NCBI GenBank assembly: GCA_013360405.1
Contig: JABWBR010000003.1
Coordinates: forward strand, 59,767-123,766
DNA length: 64,000 bases
Source: Saprospiraceae bacterium
GTDB lineage: Bacteria > Bacteroidota > Bacteroidia > Chitinophagales > Saprospiraceae
Reading direction: 5' to 3'
This document shows positions 58,115 through 64,000 of the stretch, piece after piece. The notes beneath the pieces were generated by a model. That model was not told where the DNA came from. It ran no database searches and saw only the letters and a list, made by a program, of their open reading frames with translations. Both the position numbers and the translations under genes were made by a program. Within the stretch, counting starts at the first letter, position 1. Every line of letters begins with the position of its first letter.

Positions 58115-59656
58115 TCAGGTTGTTTTTCGATTGCCCTTATAATGCTGCGCCGGCAAATGATGCAGGATGATCTCCCATAATACTTCATAGGGGATGATTT
58201 CTATCTCGTGCGACTGGTTGGCGATCTCCACGGGCATGCTTTTCAGCATGTTGAGGTATTTTTCCGCTTTCCTGACTACCGCCTCTTTGTGAAAAGAGCC
58301 CGCAGGGATTTGCAACAACATCTTTATGAAACAGTTACTCCTGAAGGTATCGTTGTGGCGCAAATACCGGCCGCAATATTTCTCAATAGCCTCTACCCTG
58401 TCGATGGCTTTTTGGTATTCCTTGCTTGAAATAGTAAATAATATCTGAAGCGCCAATACAGGAATATTCATGCCTCGACGGTCTTGCGAGAAGGTAGGTA
58501 TTTCATTTAAAAATTTAGTGACTTTGAATTTTCCCATCCTGCCCGTCAATTCCCCCTTGGGCAACAGGCCTATGTGTATCAGATATTGAACATACCCTTC
58601 ATATATACGCCACGATTCTATAATATGGTCGGGGTGTTCTGCCAGTTTCGGGTGATCGACAACATATATACAAACCGACAGGGCATCTTCGTAATTTCCT
58701 GTGTGCATGCCGAACAGGAAAAACAATTCCTGAAATTTGAACCAATTGAAGCTGCCCTCTTCAGAAAAAATATTTTTATACTGCTCAAAAAGCTGCTTGC
58801 CATTATCATATTCATGTAATTGCAGATAACACACCAATAATTGGTAGTAGAATACCTGCAAGGGCACGCCGCTGTTATAAGGCTTTTTATTAAAAAAAGC
58901 TATGGCGTCTTCGCTCAATGCAGCCGCTTTCCGATAATCGGCAACCGTAGTATATATCATCAGTTGTATCAACCGGGCGCATAATTGCAACTTGAACGAT
59001 TCCGATATGGCAAGATACAGCTCCAGTTTTTTATAGTATTCAATGGCCAGTTCGTGCGTTTGTTCTTTTGCCGACTTACTGTTTACATATTGTATTACCA
59101 GGTCAGCGTATAGCTCTTCCGCTTCGTTTTCGGCAGCGCCAACAGTCTGGTAATATCTATATCGTTCCCGGTAATGCTCATATTTGCGATTATTGCCTTC
59201 AACCGTGCCGTAATGTAGTCGCAACAACCTGACAATATCAAGTGTCAATTCTGTGAAATCAAACTTAACGGTATGGCGCATCAGGGTTTCGAGCAAATCA
59301 ATAGCCGTGATTTTGGCATTTCTCGACAATAAGATCATCGCGGCTGACCAACGCTTGTGACATTCATAATAGGCGGTTTGCCTATCGGTTAAACCACTTT
59401 GGTGGTAATCTATTATGAAAAGCGCGTCAAGCAGGCGTTCTTTTAATTTGTTTTTTAAACTCGGTAAACGGCCCTGTATTCCATCCGACTGATAGATTAT
59501 TCTAAGCGCATCTTCATCACTTGAAATTTTTCCTGAGGCAATTCCATCGTATAATTGCTCCATGCGCGAACCTGCTTCCAACAACAGGCTGCGCCAACCA
59601 CTGGCTTTTATCCTTTGACTATTGAGCAATAATACGAGCTCTGCTAAATCTCGCAT
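58115..59656 (-). CDS. helical protein of unrecognised ~510-aa family, paralogue 2
   Basis: 513 residues; same architecture as the gene at 55823-57355. Shared blocks include FELTLDIVRLLRLHYGTVEGNNRKYEHYRE (paralogue 1: YGSIEGDQKRHEYYR), a QYVNSKSAKEQTHEL segment (paralogue 1: NYVNSKSTQRQIHDQ), GSFNWFKFQELFFLFGMHTGNYEDA, RRGMNIPVLALQILF, EAIEKYCGRYLRHNDTFRSNCFIKMLLQIP and ANQSHEIEIIPYEVLWE. No signal peptide and no enzymatic motif. Tandem duplication within the locus, followed by divergence, is evident. The rest of the sequence looks like TPR-type helical repeats. The strong conservation of the C-terminal ~130 residues suggests that they carry the function. Confidence 0.8.
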   Translation of the reverse strand: MRDLAELVLLLNSQRIKASGWRSLLLEAGSRMEQLYDGIASGKISSDEDALRIIYQSDGIQGRLPSLKNKLKERLLDALFIIDYHQSGLTDRQTAYYECHKRWSAAMILLSRNAKITAIDLLETLMRHTVKFDFTELTLDIVRLLRLHYGTVEGNNRKYEHYRERYRYYQTVGAAENEAEELYADLVIQYVNSKSAKEQTHELAIEYYKKLELYLAISESFKLQLCARLIQLMIYTTVADYRKAAALSEDAIAFFNKKPYNSGVPLQVFYYQLLVCYLQLHEYDNGKQLFEQYKNIFSEEGSFNWFKFQELFFLFGMHTGNYEDALSVCIYVVDHPKLAEHPDHIIESWRIYEGYVQYLIHIGLLPKGELTGRMGKFKVTKFLNEIPTFSQDRRGMNIPVLALQILFTISSKEYQKAIDRVEAIEKYCGRYLRHNDTFRSNCFIKMLLQIPAGSFHKEAVVRKAEKYLNMLKSMPVEIANQSHEIEIIPYEVLWEIILHHLPAQHYKGNRKTT

Positions 59657-60511
59657 GGCGTAGTAGTGTTTGCGAAAAAAAAGAATGCAAACCGACTCTT
59701 GGGAATAGGTTAGGGCGTAGATTGCCCAATCTGATTAAGTAGTGCCGCTCAAAGTGGAAAGAGAAAAAATAAACCCCGCTATTACCGACAGCAACAATAT
59801 GCAGGAAAAGTCAATGCAAGGTAAAGCGGGATGACTATCCCGAGGATGGGTGTTTGTACAGTGTTTCCATGTGTCTATGTTTTGTTTGGTAAACCAACTA
59901 TAAAGTAAAGTACGGGAATCTATTAGAACAATTCAAATGTTATTATACATAAATATTATAATTATGCACAAATAATTATAATTCAATAATTTAAAATATA
60001 AATTGCAGTGGATTACTGTTATATAATCTACGGCATCGTAATATCTACAACAATGATAACAGGATGGAAAGGACAGTATCCTGCCCGGTGTTGAACGGTA
60101 GTTTTTGTGTACATTATGGTGTAAATTTGTTTCTCGTCTTTGGCCGGATAAGGCCAATAGTTGCTCGGCGGCATACGTCACATCGCTTTCACGTGTAACT
60201 GCCGAAAATTGCAAGTCAGTTCTAAAACCGGTAAGTTTTCGGGATCAATCCCTTCCACACGCTTAACCCGCAACTACAGGCATACTCCTGCTGTTGCCGC
60301 TATGGACGTTTGGCCAAATTCAAAGCTCGAAAATAAAATGGAGGGAAAACGCTCGCGCGTTCTGATTATAGGGAAGACTCTCTTGAACTACTGTAACCAG
60401 CAGCACTGCAAAGAAATGATAATTTTTTATAATATGCAAAAAATATTTTATGTATTTTTTTATTAATGGGTTGTAGGTTTGGAATTCATCCTACAACCCA
60501 CAACAGAGAAC
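59657..60511. other. gene-free 855 bp, AT-rich
   Basis: I see no gene I can support. 59930-60010 and 60400-60465 are very AT-rich. Short frames exist (for example around 60161-60466) but they lack coding character and a ribosome-binding site. An 11-bp perfect hairpin closes the region (60467-60500). Part of the region presumably carries the promoter of the 513-aa paralogue. Confidence 0.55.
60467..60500 (-). repeat. 11-bp perfect hairpin after the amidohydrolase gene
   Basis: TGGGTTGTAGG (60467-60477) pairs with 60490-60500 across a 12-nt loop. It begins 12 bp after the amidohydrolase stop codon on the minus strand. The tract beyond it is A-rich rather than T-rich, so it is not a canonical terminator on that strand. 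Confidence 0.65.
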
Positions 60512-62098
60512 CTACTCCTGCCCCGGCTGTTTAATCTCGTAATCGTCTTTGGTTTTTGATTGCCGCACCATTTCTCTTACGTCAGCCAACAGCTGTTTGG
60601 CATCATACACGATGCCGTCTTTCACCGTGTACTTCACACCACCCACGCGCACAACATCGTTGTTGTCGTCAAGCGCAATGGCTCCCGTACCGTATAGCAC
60701 TTGCAGGTTCTGCAGCGGATTTTGGTCGATGATGACAAAATCGGCCATTTTACCTACTTCTACGGTACCGATTTCTTTTTCCATGCCCAGTGCCTGCGCG
60801 CCATAGAGCGTGGCCGAGCGAATGACTTCGAGCGGATGAAAACCCGCTTCGCGCAGCAATTCCAACTCTCGGATGTAAGCAAAGCCGTACAACTGGTAAA
60901 TATATCCCGAGTCGGAGCCGGCTGTTACCCGTCCTCCCCGGTTTTTATATTCATTAATAAAAGCCATCCACAGACGGTAGTTTTCGCGCCAGGCCACTTC
61001 CTGCTCGGTGCCCCAACTGTGCCAATAAGAACCGTGGGAAATGCGGCTGGGCATGTAGAATTGCCATAAAGAAGGCAAGGTATATTCTTCGTGCCATTCG
61101 ACCCTGCGTGCGCGCATGAGGTCGCGATTAGCCTCGTAGATGTTAAAAGTGGGGTCGATGGTAAAGTCGAGCGACAGCATCTCGTCCATCACTTTGTCCC
61201 AATGCGCAGAGTGGGGCGGCGCCGCTTGTTTCCACAATTTGCCTGCTTCTTCAAAGCGATGTTGCTCGTTTTGGTAGTTGTAATCGAGCGGATAGTCCTG
61301 CACGGTTTGGTTTTCAAAAAGCGCTTCGGGCAATCCATACCAGTGCTCCATAGAGGTGAGCCCGGCGCGGGCCGATTGCAGGGCATTCCAGCGTGCCACG
61401 TCCATTTGGGCATGGTGGCAGGCCGAGCGCAAGCCCAGTTTTTTGTTTTCGTCGAGGGCTGCCGCCATGATCTGGGGCGGGGCGCCAAAAAACTTGATGC
61501 CGTCGGCGCCTTTCTGGGCATTGCTTTTTACCCATTCCCGCGCCTGCTCGGGCGTGCTGACGGGCTCGTCGCGGCCCATGCCAAATACGGTATAAGCTTT
61601 GATGCGCGGGGCTACTATTTCGTTGCGGTCGCTACGGCTGCGGTGCTCCAACACCCAGTCGAGGCCGTTGCCGCATGCCGGATCCCTTATGGTGGTAATG
61701 CCGTGAGCCAACCAGAGTTTGAACACGTATTCGGCATAGGCGCCCTGCTCGCGGCCGCCTATATGGCCGTGCATATCCACAAAGCCGGGTAGCAGGTACA
61801 TACCCTCGCAGTTGTATTCTTTGCCGCCTTCTTTGAGCTTGGGCCGGCGCTCGGCATTGATGGGCACGCCAGGGTAACCAACGTTTTTCACCGCTGTAAT
61901 GCGGTTTTTTTCCACTACGATATCAACCGGGCCAGTTGGCGGTGCGCCGTTGCCGTTGATCAGCGTGACGCCGCGAATGATCAATTGTTCGTATGGCCCG
62001 TCGCCTTCCCCAGCCTTGCGGCCAGGCGCTTTTTCTACCTGGGAAAATGCAGGAAATACTAAACACAACAGACCGGCCAATAGTAACGTACGCGACAT
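60512..62098 (-). CDS. secreted metal-dependent amidohydrolase
   Basis: 528 residues with signal peptide MSRTLLLAGLLCLVFPAFSQ. Amidohydrolase-superfamily features: LIIRGVTLINGNGAPP (N-terminal beta strand), MYLLPGFVDMHGHIGG (HxH metal ligands), DGIKFFGAP (the position of the usual bridging Lys), SACHHAQMDVARW and TSMEHWYGLP (further His ligands), AGSDSGYIYQLYGF (Asp), then ATLYGAQALGMEKEIGTVEVGKMADFVIID. Family members with this layout hydrolyse amide or cyclic amide bonds, for example dipeptides or imidazolone-like rings. The substrate cannot be read from the sequence. Location is periplasmic or extracellular. It is in the same direction as the acyltransferase upstream, 35 bp away. Confidence 0.88.
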   Translation of the reverse strand: MSRTLLLAGLLCLVFPAFSQVEKAPGRKAGEGDGPYEQLIIRGVTLINGNGAPPTGPVDIVVEKNRITAVKNVGYPGVPINAERRPKLKEGGKEYNCEGMYLLPGFVDMHGHIGGREQGAYAEYVFKLWLAHGITTIRDPACGNGLDWVLEHRSRSDRNEIVAPRIKAYTVFGMGRDEPVSTPEQAREWVKSNAQKGADGIKFFGAPPQIMAAALDENKKLGLRSACHHAQMDVARWNALQSARAGLTSMEHWYGLPEALFENQTVQDYPLDYNYQNEQHRFEEAGKLWKQAAPPHSAHWDKVMDEMLSLDFTIDPTFNIYEANRDLMRARRVEWHEEYTLPSLWQFYMPSRISHGSYWHSWGTEQEVAWRENYRLWMAFINEYKNRGGRVTAGSDSGYIYQLYGFAYIRELELLREAGFHPLEVIRSATLYGAQALGMEKEIGTVEVGKMADFVIIDQNPLQNLQVLYGTGAIALDDNNDVVRVGGVKYTVKDGIVYDAKQLLADVREMVRQSKTKDDYEIKQPGQE

Positions 62099-62133
62099 GG
62101 CAAAGAGGTTTATTTTAGATATAAACCCCCAAA

Positions 62134-63342
62134 TTAGAAAAAGTATTTAATAAAGGAAAAACGCACACGCGGTTGCTTCGTATTTACCCACTTAAAATAT
62201 GCGCGGGCCAGTTTTACCCGTACAAAGCGCCAGCGGTTATAGAGCGGAGTTTGCAAATTTTTATCCAGCCAGGCCCGTACTATTTCTATTTTATAAATAA
62301 GAAAAATAAAAAAGCTCACAAACAATACGGCGCCGATAAAACTCTGCCAGGGATTCAACGAGCGATACATGAGTTGCGATAAACCGATGCCCAGCCAGGT
62401 GCCGTACAAGATGACGTAGTGCACCGAATATATGGTGAGCGTCTCGCTACCTATTTTGGTGATCAATACGGGTATGTAGCGGAAGAATTGTAATACCCAC
62501 ATGAATATGGATACTACGATAAACACATGGCCCAATCGCCAAAACAGGTAATTGCCGTAAAGCAAGGTCCGGTAGGTTCCCCCCGTAGTGAGGTCGATCA
62601 ATGCCGTCAGCATGGCGTGAGAATACAAGGTAAGCAGCGCGCCCAAGATAGCCACGACAAGGGGCATCCAGTGGGTAAAGGCCAGGCTTGGGCGCTTGTG
62701 CAAAATGAAACCCAATAATCCGCCAAACATGGTATACCCCACCCAAGGTACCGGTGTAAATACCGACCCGCGAGCCATGGTGAAATAATTGGCTAGCAAA
62801 GTAGGTAGTCCCGACCAATCAGCTCGCTCCGCTTCGGGATTGATAAAAAATACGAAAAAAGCCAGCGAAGTCAGCAATACCCATATCGGAATGCGCAGTT
62901 TTTGCTGCACCGCGTAGGATCCAACCAACAGTAGTATGGCAATGCCGATACAATGCAGCACATCCACTACAAAAAACGATGGGTATACTTTACCTAACAA
63001 TAGCGCGGGGAAGGTAAATTTGAGCAAATAACCGAGGCCGATAAGAAAAAAGCCCCGGCGCAGACCTTTCTTTACCCGCACATTCTGCCCCAGCGGCCTG
63101 CCGTCTTTCAGCAATAAATAAACGAAAACCAACCCGGTAGAGAAGAAGAAAATCGGCGCCGTCAAACCCCGCATAAAAAACCAAACCGAATAAATGACGT
63201 TGTTGGGATCGCGGTATTCCGGCGCAAGCATCGTATCCACGAAATGCCCCTGCAACATCATAAGGATAGCAAAGGCGCGCAACACATCAATGAAGACGAC
63301 GCGGGGTGAGCGGATGCTCGTCAGGTTGGTAGAATTTGACAC
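62134..63342 (-). CDS. multi-pass acyltransferase (HGSNAT-like/DUF1624 type)
   Basis: 402 residues, apparently starting at a GTG (63342-63340). About 10 hydrophobic segments. The N-terminal RVVFIDVLRAFAILMMLQGHF has the Asp-Arg and His pattern of the heparan-alpha-glucosaminide N-acetyltransferase catalytic family, and RRGFFLIGLGYLLKF follows. The central PWVGYTMFGGLLGF and the later IGSETLTIYSVHYVILYGTWLGIG resemble the acyltransferase-3 group. It probably transfers an acetyl or similar group across the inner membrane to a glycan. Neither the acceptor nor the donor is evident. Located upstream of the amidohydrolase gene and possibly co-transcribed. Confidence 0.8.
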   Translation of the reverse strand: MSNSTNLTSIRSPRVVFIDVLRAFAILMMLQGHFVDTMLAPEYRDPNNVIYSVWFFMRGLTAPIFFFSTGLVFVYLLLKDGRPLGQNVRVKKGLRRGFFLIGLGYLLKFTFPALLLGKVYPSFFVVDVLHCIGIAILLLVGSYAVQQKLRIPIWVLLTSLAFFVFFINPEAERADWSGLPTLLANYFTMARGSVFTPVPWVGYTMFGGLLGFILHKRPSLAFTHWMPLVVAILGALLTLYSHAMLTALIDLTTGGTYRTLLYGNYLFWRLGHVFIVVSIFMWVLQFFRYIPVLITKIGSETLTIYSVHYVILYGTWLGIGLSQLMYRSLNPWQSFIGAVLFVSFFIFLIYKIEIVRAWLDKNLQTPLYNRWRFVRVKLARAYFKWVNTKQPRVRFSFIKYFF

Positions 63343-63398
63343 TATGCAGTCTTAATTAGCTCCAGTTCTGATAATACGAGATACCCCCTTTGGATGCA

Positions 63399-63406
63399 CA
63401 AATGTA
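63399..63406 (-). promoter_or_regulatory. -7 box (TACATTTG on the minus strand) for the acyltransferase gene
   Basis: The plus strand reads CAAATGTA, an exact TAnnTTTG match about 57 bp before the GTG start. A second match, CAAAAGTA (63408-63415), lies next to it. Confidence 0.45.
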
Positions 63407-63454
63407 CCAAAAGTAACAGTTCCAGCGTAAAAAAAGTTGAGTCAATCCGGCTGA

Positions 63455-63814
63455 CTACCAATCCTCGTCTTCGTCGAGCTCGTCTTCATCCAATATGTCG
63501 TATGCCATATCGATGATTTCCCAGTCGAACCATTGGTTGAATGTGTCGAAGCTGCGCTCGGCAGGCCATGCCTCTTCATCAGATGCAAAACCGCTCAGCT
63601 CTTCCGCAAAGATGAGTTCGTAAAACTTCCGCACCACGGCCTCTTCATCGGCCTCATCCGTCTCTTCCGCATTTACGAGGTAGACGTTTTTGATGGGATG
63701 TTCTTTGATGTTCATCGGCTCCGACGGATCTACTTTGTTGATCCAGTCGTAGTAAGGTTGCTTGGCCCTCACCAGGATGCCGCTGCGTTCTACGTATTCG
63801 GTTAAGTAACCCAT
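63455..63814 (-). CDS. small acidic protein, unrecognised
   Basis: 119 residues, starting MGYLTEYVERSGILVRAKQPYYDW. No signal peptide. It is highly acidic, ending DILDEDELDEDEDW; the EETDEADEEAVVRKFYELIFAEEL stretch suggests helices. The aromatic, charged pattern (NQWFDWEIIDMAYDI) suggests a soluble binding protein or small regulator, but I do not recognise the family. It is transcribed leftward with a hairpin array upstream (63820-63900). Confidence 0.65.
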   Translation of the reverse strand: MGYLTEYVERSGILVRAKQPYYDWINKVDPSEPMNIKEHPIKNVYLVNAEETDEADEEAVVRKFYELIFAEELSGFASDEEAWPAERSFDTFNQWFDWEIIDMAYDILDEDELDEDEDW

Positions 63815-63819
63815 GTTAT

Positions 63820-64000
63820 TAATGTTTGATGTTTAATGTTGAATGTTTGATTCCCAACATTAAACTTTTATATTCAATATTAATTAAATACGCATTAAAA
63901 AATCCAAAATTCAACATCCAAAATTCAACATCCAAAATTCAACATCCAAAATTCAACATCCAAAATTCAACATCCAAAATTCAACATCCAAAATTCAACA
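63820..64000. repeat. hairpin element followed by 14-bp tandem repeat array
   Basis: 63820-63865 has AATGTTTGATG-type repeats and a short inverted arm (AACATTAAAC). From 63909 to the window end there are about 6.6 perfect copies of ATTCAACATCCAAA. The array may continue beyond the window. The unit is the right-arm unit of the TGTTGGATG family (AACATCCAA), so it looks like an expanded arm of that hairpin type. Confidence 0.75.

Noticed and set aside
59933..60214. A 93-codon minus-strand frame in the same gene-free region
   Set aside because: Composition follows the AT-rich tract; no start signal or family.
60161..60466. A 101-codon frame in the gene-free region before the amidohydrolase
   Set aside because: AT-rich end, no codon-usage support and no recognisable motif.

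Overview
The window comes from a Bacteroidota chromosome and looks most like the class Saprospiria (Lewinella/Haliscomenobacter-type); that placement is inferred. The evidence is: several secreted proteins with C-terminal type IX secretion (T9SS) sorting domains, promoters of the TAnnTTTG type, the order rpmB-rpmG-DUF4295-ftsY, abundant SdrD-like and DUF11 surface repeats, and many intergenic hairpins. Base composition is close to balanced.

Left part (1-12.7 kb): the end of a T9SS cargo protein; a NamZ-type (DUF1343) lipoprotein; a DnaQ-exonuclease/GIY-YIG fusion; a secreted M28 peptidase; a pgi-MFS sugar transporter operon; a two-domain universal stress protein; a YegP-like protein; and a BtuF-like protein whose N-terminus is encoded by an intergenic-type hairpin. 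Next is a 1.2 kb repeat-rich island bounded by a 35-bp inverted repeat. It holds a frameshifted formylglycine-generating-enzyme-like (C-type lectin fold) gene. The 3' end of this gene looks like a variable region of a diversity-generating retroelement (DGR), with a cruciform-forming hairpin downstream. No reverse transcriptase or template repeat was seen in the window.

Middle (12.9-35 kb): a T9SS subtilase; tRNA-Arg(ACG); the L28/L33/DUF4295/FtsY block; an APP1-type phosphatase; a 1000-aa M43 metalloprotease with five Fn3 repeats; a papain-like protein that has lost its catalytic residues; an aspartate-type aminotransferase; a DUF697/SHOCT protein; a 2043-aa alpha-2-macroglobulin with an intact CTEQ thioester; an MmcQ/YjbR and DAO-type oxidoreductase pair; tRNA-Arg(CCT); a membrane protein with a possible effector-associated N-terminal domain; an orphan DUF433 antitoxin-like gene; and a T9SS protein with a single CxxCH motif.

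Right part (35-64 kb): one 6551-codon gene (19.7 kb) encodes a giant T9SS surface protein. It contains 15 SdrD-like domains (13 of them in an A-B-C higher-order repeat), 11 DUF11-like domains with acidic linkers, HYR/Ig-like domains, a dockerin-like pair, a cohesin-like domain and a sorting domain. Upstream of it lie a small Cys-containing protein, two tandem paralogues of an unrecognised ~510-aa helical family, a secreted amidohydrolase, a multi-pass acyltransferase and a small acidic protein. The window ends in a 14-bp tandem repeat.

A recurring theme is intergenic hairpins built from short imperfect direct repeats followed by their inverted complement. The sequence differs from site to site but the architecture is the same. 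At least one has entered a coding region.
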